From assembly GCA_003669575.1 (NCBI GenBank), contig QWOR01000132.1, forward strand, positions 1 through 22,852: DNA of 22,852 nt, given 5' to 3'. The notes beneath the pieces are model-generated. The model had not been told where the DNA came from and did no database searches. It saw nothing but the letters and a program-made list of their open reading frames with translations. Shown here piece after piece: positions 1 through 7,878 of the stretch (within the stretch, counting starts at the first letter, position 1; each line of letters opens with the position of its first letter). Source of the DNA: Planctomycetota bacterium (GTDB taxonomy: Bacteria > Planctomycetota > Planctomycetia > Planctomycetales > Planctomycetaceae). A program made the translations under genes and the position numbers.

Positions 1-1
1 G

Positions 2-913
2 ATTCACGAGGTCTTCGTCCCCGCTGCTCAGATCACGACTCCTACCAGTTCCGCAGAGTGGGACACGATGAAGTCCAACTGGCTGAAGCAGCTGATGACG
101 CTGAGTTTCAGAGCCTGGCCAGAGGGGCAATCGCCCGTCGAGCTGCGCACGATTCGTTCGGATGTGCAGAGCGGGATTCGTTGGACAGAACACGAGTATT
201 TGAGCCAGGAACCCTATCGACTGTCGCTGTGGGGCGCTCAGCCTGCGAGCCTTGATCCGCAGCAGGCCAAACGCGTGGAACTTCACGTTCTGGATCAGGT
301 GGAGTGGGAACAGATTAGCCTCTGGATGGAACGGGCACGCCAGGGGGAGGAGGCAGCCTCAGCGACCGAGAAAGCGATATCTCCGGAAGAGTCCGAATTC
401 CATGCCTTTTTGCAGATGTGTCGTCAGCCTGACGCGTATCACGTTTTCTTCGCTCCGCGTGGAATTGGTCCGACCGAATGGACGCGGAATGAGCGAGAAC
501 GTGCCCATATCCGTCGCCGCTTCGCACTTCTGGGCCAGACCGATGACAGTGCCCGTGTCTGGGACACCCGGCGGGCGATTCAGGCGGTTCGCTCAATTCC
601 ATCGCTGAGCGAGATTCCGCTAACGATCAGCAGTAAGGGGAGGGCAGCGGGCTGGTGCCTCTATGCCTCGCTCTTTGAGCCTCCGGTCGCCGACCTGCAG
701 CTGACCGATCTGCCGGTCGATCATGCCAGCGGGCCGATCTTCCTGAATGTCTCTCGCATTCTCGAATTCCCCCAAGCCGTGGCGATGGCTGCGGATCGTA
801 GCCGGGTTGCATTACGTTTCTCGGGCACCGAATCTCGGACCGGCTGGGAATTCGCCCGGACCGTTGGTACCTTGATTGGACAGCGTCCTGATGTCGGACT
901 GACGATCGAATAG
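2..913 (+). CDS. C-terminal part of an acetylxylan-esterase-like alpha/beta hydrolase (5' truncated)
   Basis: The reading frame is open from base 2 to the TAG at 911-913, with no in-frame stop before the ATG at 68. The gene therefore most likely enters from outside the window, and that ATG is an internal methionine; about 303 residues are visible. From memory, the segment resembles the C-terminal region of long planctomycete proteins annotated as acetylxylan esterase or alpha/beta hydrolase. Recognisable stretches are HEVFVPAA at the start, RRRFALLGQT followed by RVWDTRRAIQAVRSI near the middle, and GPIFLNVSRILEFPQAVAMA near the end. The nucleophile elbow would lie upstream, outside the window, so activity cannot be judged. 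If the real start were 68 it would be a 281-residue orphan. No signal peptide can be assessed. The family call is moderately sure; the truncation call is firmer because the frame is open and the upstream residues fit the same family. Confidence 0.65.
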   Translation: MHEVFVPAAQITTPTSSAEWDTMKSNWLKQLMTLSFRAWPEGQSPVELRTIRSDVQSGIRWTEHEYLSQEPYRLSLWGAQPASLDPQQAKRVELHVLDQVEWEQISLWMERARQGEEAASATEKAISPEESEFHAFLQMCRQPDAYHVFFAPRGIGPTEWTRNERERAHIRRRFALLGQTDDSARVWDTRRAIQAVRSIPSLSEIPLTISSKGRAAGWCLYASLFEPPVADLQLTDLPVDHASGPIFLNVSRILEFPQAVAMAADRSRVALRFSGTESRTGWEFARTVGTLIGQRPDVGLTIE

Positions 914-1025
914 CATCATCAGACGAAGCAAACGCGGGACCGTTCACCTGGATCTCCAACGGCGTTCTGCTGTTGGACGGGTCGTTGCCTCATCTCGCCA
1001 TACTTCTGGCTCGGAGCAGGTTCTT

Positions 1026-2285
1026 ATGTGCTTGTCCTCAAGACGATTTCTGTTTGCAGCGGCTTGCGGCCTGCTGAGTGGAGCGATGGCGTTTGGGACT
1101 TTCGCGAGGGCCGAAGACAAGGCTGAAGCGATCACTGGTTCCAAAGCCCCTGCAGCTCCTCAGCCGAAGCTCTTCTCGACTCCCTCCACCGCTGGCGGCA
1201 GCGGCCATCGGACCGTGATCGGAAATGGAGGGATTGAGTATCCCGTGGCAGTCGTGCGCGGGACTCCCTACCAGATGGGTTATCACCTGGGACAATTGAC
1301 TCGCCAGGAGATCCACCAGTTCGTCCCCCCAGCTCTCGTAGCGATTGCTAAGGAGTTGGGCGTCTCGACGGAGTTTTTGACCGAAGTCTGGTCTCGCTCG
1401 GCGTCCTATACAGATGATCGCGTAGAACAGGAGATGGTAGGGCTGGCAGATGGTTCGGGGCTGCCGTTGGCCACTTTTCAAGCCTTGCATGCGGTCTCGC
1501 TTCTGATGCCGTACTCGTGCAGCAGCATTGCGGCCTGGGGCGAAGCGACCGTCGATGGGCACCTGTATCAAACCCGCAATCTCGATTGGAACATGGAGGT
1601 CGGTGCGCATGAGTATCCGATGATCGTGCTCTACATTCCTGATCAGGGCACGCCGCATGTGGTCCCCAGTTTTGCGGGTGTCATCGGGGCTCACACCGGA
1701 ATGAATACGAAGGGGATTACCCTCGCCGAGATGGGCGACTCGCCGGGCAAGGAAGCGCCGTACCAGATTCACGCGCCGCACTTCACGACGTTCTTCCGCA
1801 CGATGCTCTACGACGGGGAGTCTCTCACGAAGGTTCTCGATATCTTCCAGTCGGTCCCGCCGACCAAGCGTTATCACTTCGTCTTCGGAGACGGTCAGGC
1901 GGAGTTACGGGCGGTGAAGTTGCGGGCTCATGCTCCGGAGGGAGCCGAGAAGTGGCTGTCGATCTGGAAGGACAACGATCCGAACGATGAATTCGCCCCG
2001 CGAGTTTTGACCGGCTGTGTTTATAACGACGAAGGGCGCGGGGCCTTCCCGACCTTGAAGGCTGAACATGGAAAGCTCACAGGTGAGAAACTCGTTCAGC
2101 TGGCCAGCAGCATTCCGATCAAGGGCGGCAACGTCGAGAACGTCGTCTATGACGCCACCGATTTCCGGATGTGGGTCTCCTATGCCCACCAGGACAAAGA
2201 GGCGTATCAGCGTCCCTACGTCTATGTCGATCTGAAGACGATCGACGCCGATGGCGACGGCAATCCCGATATCAGTCTCAAGTAG
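1026..2285 (+). CDS. Exported C45-family Ntn-hydrolase / acyltransferase-like protein
   Basis: This 419-residue protein looks like a member of the C45 (acyl-CoA:6-aminopenicillanate acyltransferase-like) Ntn-hydrolase group, which cleave or transfer amide-linked acyl groups after self-processing. Residues 1-30 form a Sec-type signal peptide (RR at 6-7, hydrophobic core, likely cleavage after ARA), so it probably acts outside the cytoplasm. Residues 74-90 carry the family's early VVRGTPYQMGYHLGQ stretch. Cys165 in MPYSCSSIAAWG is the expected N-terminal nucleophile after autocleavage, followed by the typical RNLDW at 184-188. GVIGAHTGMNTKGITLAEMG continues the core fold. The ATG at 1026 is preceded by GAGCAGG five bases upstream, a usable ribosome site. 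The C-terminus has a DADGDGNPD acidic stretch resembling a calcium-binding or dockerin-like loop. The substrate is unknown; penicillin is not implied. It is flanked by 112 and 385 non-coding bases, so probably a single-gene unit. Confidence 0.8.
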   Translation: MCLSSRRFLFAAACGLLSGAMAFGTFARAEDKAEAITGSKAPAAPQPKLFSTPSTAGGSGHRTVIGNGGIEYPVAVVRGTPYQMGYHLGQLTRQEIHQFVPPALVAIAKELGVSTEFLTEVWSRSASYTDDRVEQEMVGLADGSGLPLATFQALHAVSLLMPYSCSSIAAWGEATVDGHLYQTRNLDWNMEVGAHEYPMIVLYIPDQGTPHVVPSFAGVIGAHTGMNTKGITLAEMGDSPGKEAPYQIHAPHFTTFFRTMLYDGESLTKVLDIFQSVPPTKRYHFVFGDGQAELRAVKLRAHAPEGAEKWLSIWKDNDPNDEFAPRVLTGCVYNDEGRGAFPTLKAEHGKLTGEKLVQLASSIPIKGGNVENVVYDATDFRMWVSYAHQDKEAYQRPYVYVDLKTIDADGDGNPDISLK

Positions 2286-2474
2286 ACGCCGCCTCGAATA
2301 GCTGGCTCCAGCACAAGATCAGCAAGGAAGACGACGGGAGAATGAGGTTCGTTCCTTGGTCAACGGACGGTGGTATTTGTGATGGGAGGATGGCGGTTGG
2401 TCGTATTTGATCTGGCTTGTATGAGTCGCTGGGGATTCGCGGCACGGGGTGTGCATTAAGTCTGCTTTGGAAGC

Positions 2475-2493
2475 AATGCCCGGAAGAGGCATT
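2475..2493 (+). terminator. Weak hairpin, possible terminator
   Basis: AATGCC (2475-2480) and GGCATT (2488-2493) pair perfectly around a seven-base loop, and the distal arm runs into TT, giving four T in a row. It lies about 190 bases after the stop of the upstream C45-family gene. The stem is short and AT-rich at its base, so this is only a weak candidate. Confidence 0.2.
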
Positions 2494-2631
2494 TTGATGC
2501 AGATGCGATGACCGCAGCTGCCTCTTGAGAATCTCTTCGTACGGCAGTGGTTTGCGGCGACATGATCCGGTCCGGAGACGGACGGGTTGTCGGCTGCAAT
2601 CTGCACTTCTTTCAATCTGCCGGTCGGTGGA

Positions 2632-2646
2632 TTGCAAAAAATGCAA
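2632..2646. promoter_or_regulatory. TTGCA-A5-TGCAA dyad upstream of the thioredoxin/protease gene
   Basis: TTGCA and TGCAA form perfect arms around five A, ending 24 bases before the ATG at 2671. The size and symmetry would fit a small operator or a 5'UTR hairpin. A five-base arm is common by chance, so it is suggestive only because of its position. Confidence 0.2.
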
Positions 2647-2670
2647 CTTGGCACGGAAGCCTGGTGAAGT

Positions 2671-4353
2671 ATGAATGTCGCCGCGTTCTGCGTGATCGCT
2701 CTGTCAGCTCTGGGAGCTGGCGAGCGGGGATACCTTCTGGAGTTCAGTTCAGAAACCTGCGGCCCCTGTCAGCAGGTGGCGCCCGTTGTGGCCAAGCTGG
2801 AACGTGAAGGCCTTCCGATTCGCAGTGTAGACGTGAACGCCGACCATGCTCTGGCTCAACAGTACAACGTCACCTCGATCCCCGCATTTGTGCTCGTGGT
2901 CGATGACAAAGAAGTCGAGCGGAATGTCGGGTATCAGTCTGAAGGGCAGATCCGCCAGATGCTGGCCCGGATCCCTCAGCAGAGCCGGGGCCCCGGATCG
3001 GATCGTCTGACGGTCACTCTGGGGAATGAAGCTCCTCTGCCGCGCCCCGATGTGACCGAACCCACTGAGCCTCGGGACTCGAACATCACCCCTGGAAACA
3101 GTGTCACGTCGCAGGACGAAACCCCTCGCCGGTTCTGGCCGTTCCCCCCGAAGAAGTCGTCCAATGTTCGTCCCGATATTCGGGGAAACAGTCCGGAAGC
3201 GACTCTCCCTGCTGATGTTCCCGCTCAGTCGGCAGCTGCAGACCCGATGGCAGCCAGCGTGCGGATCCGCATTATTACGGGGAACTCCGTGGTTAAAGGC
3301 TCCGGAACCATCATTGAGAGTCTGGCCGGTCGATCGACAATTCTGACGTGCAGCCACATCTGTCGTGGCGCCACTCCAGACACCAAGGTCGAGATCGATC
3401 TGTTTCGCGACGGACAGCCGGTCACGATTGTGGGAACGATTGTGGGAACTGATCCTGATGCGGATGTCGGATTGCTTTCCATTCCCACGGATGAAGCTGT
3501 GGCCTTTTGCCCGGTCGGGTCTGCGTCACAGTCACCCGGCATGGGAGCCAAGGTCGTCAGTATTGGCTGTGGTGGTGGCTCCGAGCCGACACGTGAACAG
3601 TTGCGAGTCAAGGATGTGAATAAGTTCAGCGGGCCCGACACGCTCATTTGTTCGGGAGTTCCCATTCAGGGCCGTTCGGGAGGCGGGCTGTTCAACGAAG
3701 CGGGAACGCTGGTTGGCGTTTGTTTTGCAGCTGATTCTGATCTGAAGACCAAGAAGCCCAGCGGTGGAGTGTATTGCGGTCTGAAGCCGATTCACGCTCT
3801 GCTGGCCAAGCACGAGATGTCTCACCTGATTCCATCGGAAGGCGGAGAATTGCTGGCCGGACCGCCCGAATCGTCGGAGTCAGCTGCGCCTCAGTGGCCG
3901 CCCTCGTCTTCACAGGGTGTTGAGGCTCCGCTGGCCATCACCGAGCCCAAGTCCGAAGAGGAGCCGGATTCCAAGGTCCCCGACTTTGATCCGCCGACCA
4001 AGGAACCTGCTAAGCCATTCCTCGTCACACCATCCAAATCGCCGCCAGTGGAAGAGTTCGTCGCGGATGACGCCGAGATCGTGGTTCTGATTCGTGGTCG
4101 GAGTGAGAATAGCCCCAGCGATAAAGTCATCCTGATTCACAAACCGAGCCGTAAGTTCATGCAGTTCCTGCAAGGCGAGGTTTCGGGCGATGGGGGTGAG
4201 GCAGCACCGATGACAAGTCGGTCAGGTCCTCCGACAGTTGAGGCTCCGACAGATCGAGTGGTTCGTGCGAAGCTGCCGACAACCTCTTTGCAGGCGACGG
4301 GACTGAAGGTGAAACGCGAACTCCGACCGTATGTCCGTTCGAAGTCGAAGTAG
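2671..4353 (+). CDS. Exported thioredoxin-fold / trypsin-like serine protease fusion
   Basis: A 560-residue two-domain protein. Residues 1-18 are a short hydrophobic leader, so export is likely. Residues 20-100 are a thioredoxin fold with the redox motif CGPC at 30-33 and the cis-proline region TSIPAF at 68-73. A Pro/Ser-rich linker (about 101-195) leads to a trypsin/S1-like domain at 196-378. Its triad is readable as His229 (TCSH), Asp265 (DADVGLL) and Ser336 in GRSGGG, so the protease is probably active. A second low-complexity Pro/Glu/Ser-rich stretch (about 386-465) precedes a small unrecognised module at 467-508 and a basic tail rich in Arg and Lys. The start is fixed: an in-frame TGA lies at 2665-2667. 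The gene converges on hpnE with 19 bases between. A role in folding, quality control or processing of envelope proteins is inference; such fusions occur in planctomycetes as I recall. Confidence 0.85.
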   Translation: MNVAAFCVIALSALGAGERGYLLEFSSETCGPCQQVAPVVAKLEREGLPIRSVDVNADHALAQQYNVTSIPAFVLVVDDKEVERNVGYQSEGQIRQMLARIPQQSRGPGSDRLTVTLGNEAPLPRPDVTEPTEPRDSNITPGNSVTSQDETPRRFWPFPPKKSSNVRPDIRGNSPEATLPADVPAQSAAADPMAASVRIRIITGNSVVKGSGTIIESLAGRSTILTCSHICRGATPDTKVEIDLFRDGQPVTIVGTIVGTDPDADVGLLSIPTDEAVAFCPVGSASQSPGMGAKVVSIGCGGGSEPTREQLRVKDVNKFSGPDTLICSGVPIQGRSGGGLFNEAGTLVGVCFAADSDLKTKKPSGGVYCGLKPIHALLAKHEMSHLIPSEGGELLAGPPESSESAAPQWPPSSSQGVEAPLAITEPKSEEEPDSKVPDFDPPTKEPAKPFLVTPSKSPPVEEFVADDAEIVVLIRGRSENSPSDKVILIHKPSRKFMQFLQGEVSGDGGEAAPMTSRSGPPTVEAPTDRVVRAKLPTTSLQATGLKVKRELRPYVRSKSK

Positions 4354-4372
4354 TTCGAGTGGGGGCAGCGAT

Positions 4373-5773
4373 CTATTGAGGAAATGCCAACCGGGAGAGC
4401 CACACGCTCGGCAGGTCAGGCTGGAGTAGTGTGGCCTCCAAGCCTCGGCGACGCAGGACATTTTCCGCAGCCTGGTAACCGCTGCGGACTGCTCCCTCCA
4501 TCGTGGCGGGCCAGCCCGTTTGGGTCCAATCGCCCGCCAGTTGCAGATTGCCAATCGGGCTTTGCTGCGTGGGTCGCAGCTGATCAATCCCGGGTGTCAC
4601 GGAAAAGACGGCACGCCGCTCAATCACCAGTCGCCCCCGCAACAGCTGGGCGTCTCGAGCCTCCGGCCACGTTTGGCGCAGTTCATCGGCCACCTGATTC
4701 ACGATGGCGTTCTGGTCTGCGGACTCGATGTCGCGACTGGCGCTGATAACGACCTGACAGTACCAGGGATCACCCGGTTCGGCTTCTCCCGTAGAGCGGT
4801 TGAACATCCACTGACTCAGACGGTCGACCAGTACCGCGTTCGGCATTGAAGTCAATGGCCGGTCGAACCAAAGGTGTACGCTGGCAATCGGAGCCGTTTC
4901 GATTTGCGAGAAAGCCGGCCAGCCCGACTGGTCGACTCCACTGGCATCGAGGAGCGATTTCAGCCGGTAAGGCGGAATAGCCACGATGACGTCCTCGGCC
5001 GGGATCTCTTCGCCGCGACGCGTTGTAATGTGTGAGATGAGCTGTTGTTCGAGTGTCAGATTCTCGACGGGGGCCGAGCGATCGATGACGACGCCTCGAC
5101 TGGCGAGAAAGTCCGAGGCAATCTCATCGTTGAGGCGGGTCAGTGATTCTGTGGGGACCAGGACCTCCCAGCCGGTGCGATTCCTCGCGAATCCATCGAG
5201 CAATACTTTGCGGGCGTAGCTGGCGTCGATTCGGTCGAGCGATTCGCTCAAGGCGCTGACGAGTACCAGATGCCAAAACCCGCTGCAGATCCGGGGCGTC
5301 TGGTAATGCTGTGTCAGCCAGTCGGAGAGGCGGACTCCGCGCAGCCTGGAACTCGACGTGCGTAGCAGGCTCGATAGCCCGAACAGCAGCCGCATCCGCT
5401 CGGATAGGCTCAGCCAATGCAGCGAAGCCATGGAGGGGAACAGATGTAGCGGAGCCGGGAGCGGAGCGGCTTTCATGACCGTCGCGTGGCCGGTTGTTCC
5501 GAGAAAGGTCAACGACTTCTCGCGCCGGAAGAGTCGCTCAGCTCCGATGGTCTGCATGAAATGAGCGAAGTTCGTGCAGCACCCCATGCTGACGTGCTGA
5601 CAGTTGTCGAGCTCCTCGCCGTTTGTGGGGTCGACAAATGACGAGGCCCGGCCCCCCAGCTTCTGCCGTGATTCCAGCAAGCGGCAGGTCACCCCACGCG
5701 ATGACAGACCCACTGCTGCCGCCAAGCCGGCGAGGCCACCACCGATGATCACGACAGGAGGAAATGTGGACAT
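4373..5773 (-). CDS. hpnE: Hydroxysqualene dehydroxylase HpnE
   Basis: HpnE is an FAD enzyme that reduces hydroxysqualene to squalene, the last step of the HpnC-HpnD-HpnE route feeding hopanoid, sterol or related terpenoid synthesis. With the ATG at 5773 the protein has 466 residues. An FAD-binding GGGLAG at 11-16 follows a short beta strand (VVII). The family-typical block is LGGRASSF followed by GEELDNCQHVSMGCCTNF. Near the C-terminus GDWTQTGWPATMEGAVRSG matches the second FAD-contact region of amine-oxidase-like flavoproteins. I prefer 5773 to the upstream GTG at 5851 because the Rossmann strand starts nine residues in and the extra 26 residues look non-homologous. hpnC and hpnD are not in this window. 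Upstream on the same strand are the thioredoxin-like and DegT genes, separated by about 220 bases containing a 29-base repeat, so co-transcription is uncertain. Confidence 0.87.
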   Translation of the reverse strand: MSTFPPVVIIGGGLAGLAAAVGLSSRGVTCRLLESRQKLGGRASSFVDPTNGEELDNCQHVSMGCCTNFAHFMQTIGAERLFRREKSLTFLGTTGHATVMKAAPLPAPLHLFPSMASLHWLSLSERMRLLFGLSSLLRTSSSRLRGVRLSDWLTQHYQTPRICSGFWHLVLVSALSESLDRIDASYARKVLLDGFARNRTGWEVLVPTESLTRLNDEIASDFLASRGVVIDRSAPVENLTLEQQLISHITTRRGEEIPAEDVIVAIPPYRLKSLLDASGVDQSGWPAFSQIETAPIASVHLWFDRPLTSMPNAVLVDRLSQWMFNRSTGEAEPGDPWYCQVVISASRDIESADQNAIVNQVADELRQTWPEARDAQLLRGRLVIERRAVFSVTPGIDQLRPTQQSPIGNLQLAGDWTQTGWPATMEGAVRSGYQAAENVLRRRGLEATLLQPDLPSVWLSRLAFPQ

Positions 5774-5797
5774 CTGGAAGTCTTTGTTGGCGTTCAG

Positions 5798-5816
5798 GCT
5801 CCAGCTTGCCTGGAGC
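5798..5816 (-). promoter_or_regulatory. Seven-base-stem hairpin in the hpnE leader
   Basis: GCTCCAG (5798-5804) and CTGGAGC (5810-5816) are perfect complements around a five-base loop, 25-43 bases upstream of the chosen hpnE start. In a transcript it would form a compact hairpin close to the ribosome-binding region. Function is unknown; it would lie inside the coding region if the GTG at 5851 were used. Confidence 0.3.
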
Positions 5817-5904
5817 ACACTCACACTCACATGGAGCTTCAAACCGATCACTCAACGTCAGTGAGTTTCAAAAGTTCGTCAATGCGGAACTCTCTTCGAG
5901 ATAC

Positions 5905-5933
5905 GCTCGCCCTGGCTGACGCTTCGGGTTGGT
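5905..5933. repeat. 29-base intergenic repeat, copy 1
   Basis: This stretch, starting GCTCGCCC and containing CTGACGCTTCGGGTTGG, matches 10894-10922 at 28 of 29 bases (one G/C difference). It sits between the thioredoxin-like gene and hpnE. Downstream a GAAGC at 5938-5942 can pair with GCTTC inside the repeat, so this copy also has a stem, though weaker than the other. Its intergenic position and hairpin potential resemble REP-type dispersed repeats. Confidence 0.75.
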
Positions 5934-5992
5934 GCGGGAAGCTGAGTCCTCCGAAGGCTGAACTGTTTCAGGAGGTCTCTGACGAAAGAGGT

Positions 5993-6550
5993 TCAATCCC
6001 CATGCAGTGAGCGCAGACGGCCGGATGTCCGCAGCATCCACTGGATGCGTTCAAACTCGTCGAGCCAGTCTTGCATCACGGACAGGGCCAGGTCATCACC
6101 GAGGGCGATCCCTGTCGAGCAGGCGTTCCCCACCAGTGAGCCGACCAGCGACCGATACTTGGACAGCGTGCGGTCGCCGTACCGGCCGCAAACGTAACCA
6201 TCCTCGCTGAGGAAAACGACTGATGGGACACGAGCGGCTCCGCAGGTGGCCATGGCCTGCCCGAGGTCAGGATTCGCATCCCGGTCAAAGAAGCGAATGT
6301 CGAGCTGCGGGCACGCCTGGGAAAAGTGCTCGAACATCGGACACTGATTGACGCAGTCACCGCACCAGGTCCCCGCCAGCACGATGACCTTCATCTGACG
6401 CGTGAAGGAGCCGAGCAGGGCCTTCTGTATGTCGTTCAGCGAAACACAGTGGAAGAAGTCGTTCCAGCGCTGACGCTGATCGGGTGAGCCATACTTGTTC
6501 AGGAAGTCGGCGTAAGGCAACCCTTCCGCGAATTTGGCAGCGAAATCCAT
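5993..6550 (-). CDS. Thioredoxin-like protein with WCGDC motif
   Basis: A 185-residue protein without a signal peptide, so probably cytoplasmic. An N-terminal helical segment (MDFAAKFAEGLPYADFLNKYG) precedes a thioredoxin fold: strand MKVIVLAG at 53-60, redox pair Cys63 and Cys66 in TWCGDC, and the cis-proline in ARVPS with Pro109. VVFLSEDG and RYGDRTLSKYR follow. The CGDC pair differs from the CGPC of classical thioredoxin, which would shift its redox potential; the extra Cys70 and Cys103 are also notable. The start is supported by AGGA nine bases upstream, within the last codons of the DegT gene region, and only five bases separate the two genes. I recall close relatives being widespread in planctomycetes under general thioredoxin-family names. 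The substrate is unknown. Confidence 0.85.
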   Translation of the reverse strand: MDFAAKFAEGLPYADFLNKYGSPDQRQRWNDFFHCVSLNDIQKALLGSFTRQMKVIVLAGTWCGDCVNQCPMFEHFSQACPQLDIRFFDRDANPDLGQAMATCGAARVPSVVFLSEDGYVCGRYGDRTLSKYRSLVGSLVGNACSTGIALGDDLALSVMQDWLDEFERIQWMLRTSGRLRSLHGD

Positions 6551-6555
6551 GCGAT

Positions 6556-7767
6556 TCAGTCCTGTGTCGTGTCCGAGGGGAGGGCGGTGTCGATGAGCAT
6601 CCTCGCGTGATGGGTGATCTTGTCAAGCGCTGACTGAAAATCACGGGCTGCTGTTTGAGATTCCAGCAGCAGCGGATGATGCAGCATGACGATCCGGGAG
6701 CAGGCCTGAGTGGCGTGAGTCAATGGTCCGCCAGCACGAAAGCGGCTGCGGGCGTGAATGAGGTGCAGGCCCGCAAAGCCCGGATCGATCGCGATCCCCT
6801 CAGCTCGCATGGCTCGGCAGAAACGCTCGCGAGGCAGTCCCTCCAGGCCCGCATTGTCGTACCAGAATCCCAGCTTGTAGAAGGCTGGAGCGTTTTGATT
6901 GGTCGCTCTGTCAGTCGTGAGGTGAGACCGGCAGAGAGGAGCGAGGGGGGGCGATGTCTGTTGTTCACGAGCGAGTTGCGAAGAGATCTCTAAGACGGCT
7001 TTTGTTCGCGTCGCGTGATCGTGCTTCAATTGCTTCCACTGAGGCAGCAATAACGCGGCCTGCATTTCGGAAAGCGGGTAGGCCTCGTTGCCGCGCTGGT
7101 GGTAGAGCTTGATCCGCTGGGCAATCTCGGGCCGTGAAGTCAGAACCGCTCCCCCGCGCCCCGCTGTGACAAGTTTGGAACCACCAAAGCTGAGCGTGGC
7201 GACATCTCCCCAGGCTCCGGCGGGGCGGCCAGCGATCACTGCTCCCGGGGACTGGCAGACATCTTCGATCAGGGCGACACCGCGGCGGTCGGCGATCTCT
7301 CGCAGGGCAGGCATGTCGACCAGTCCTCCCTGCAGATGCGAGGCGATGATGGCCCTGGTCTTGTCCGTACACGCCGCTTCCACCGCCGAGACTTCCAGCT
7401 GTGCATCGTCGGCACGGCAGTCGATCAGGACCGGGACGGCTCCCAGCAGGACGACGTTCGTGAAGTTCGCTTTGAAGTCGTAAGCGGACAGAATCACCTC
7501 ATCGCCCGGTCCGACGGAGAGACCTCGCAGGGCCAGTTCCACCGCAGCTGTCCCACTGGCACAGAGTTGGACGTGGTCCCTTTGCAGGTCTTGTGACAGA
7601 GCGGCGATCAATATTCCCGTATGCGGCCCATGGTAGCGGCCCCAGTCACCGGACTCAGAGAGGGCCAGCAGGACTGCGTCAGTCTCCGGGGTACGCCTCG
7701 GCCATACCGGTGGACCAGCAGGTCGAACCGGAACACCACCAAGCAGAGCAGGGGAGTCAGTGGGCAT
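6556..7767 (-). CDS. DegT/DnrJ/EryC1/StrS-family PLP aminotransferase
   Basis: This family makes amino sugars or related aminated cyclitols and benzoates using pyridoxal phosphate. From the ATG at 7767 the protein has 403 residues. It shows an N-terminal PALLGGVPVRP typical of the family, the cofactor phosphate-binding CASGTAAVELAL, the cofactor-stacking region HLQGGLVDMPALREIADRRG, the Asp of LIEDVCQSPGA, and the Schiff-base lysine in SFGGSKLVTAGRGG (Lys198). The catalytic core is therefore intact. Starts at 7830 and 7818 are possible but would add residues with no family resemblance, and the first overlaps the possible GTG start of the divergent gene. No sugar-nucleotide genes are nearby; the only tightly linked gene is the thioredoxin-like gene five bases downstream. 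The substrate therefore cannot be assigned: AHBA-synthase-like, sugar aminotransferase or a planctomycete-specific role are all open. Confidence 0.87.
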   Translation of the reverse strand: MPTDSPALLGGVPVRPAGPPVWPRRTPETDAVLLALSESGDWGRYHGPHTGILIAALSQDLQRDHVQLCASGTAAVELALRGLSVGPGDEVILSAYDFKANFTNVVLLGAVPVLIDCRADDAQLEVSAVEAACTDKTRAIIASHLQGGLVDMPALREIADRRGVALIEDVCQSPGAVIAGRPAGAWGDVATLSFGGSKLVTAGRGGAVLTSRPEIAQRIKLYHQRGNEAYPLSEMQAALLLPQWKQLKHDHATRTKAVLEISSQLAREQQTSPPLAPLCRSHLTTDRATNQNAPAFYKLGFWYDNAGLEGLPRERFCRAMRAEGIAIDPGFAGLHLIHARSRFRAGGPLTHATQACSRIVMLHHPLLLESQTAARDFQSALDKITHHARMLIDTALPSDTTQD

Positions 7768-7878
7768 GAGGGGGCGCAAAACGGTCAGTGGGCTGATCAC
7801 AGATGACCTGAGTGTCATGGATTTGGTCACTCACTGCCAGTTCATGGTTCCACTCACTTTCACTCCTTTCTTTGATGG

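Larger units (their letters stand above)
2286..2670. other. 385-base intergenic spacer with two small inverted repeats
   Basis: There is no convincing gene here on either strand; short open frames lack family-like sequence. Two small dyads are listed separately (2475-2493 and 2632-2646). I found no strong sigma70-type promoter pair, although the following gene at 2671 needs one in this spacer unless it is read through from the gene ending at 2285. Confidence 0.5.

Noticed and set aside
68..913. ATG at 68 as a genuine gene start
   Set aside because: The frame is open to the window edge and the upstream residues (HEVFVPAA) fit the same protein family, so the gene is more likely truncated.
948..990. 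TCCAAC / GTTGGA inverted repeat between the first two genes
   Set aside because: Six-base arms with an 11-base loop and no T-run; expected by chance and not a credible terminator.
1038..1877. Long minus-strand open frame (279 codons) inside the C45-family gene
   Set aside because: It is antisense to a gene with clear family motifs, is rich in Arg and shows no recognisable domain; GC-rich DNA commonly produces such frames.
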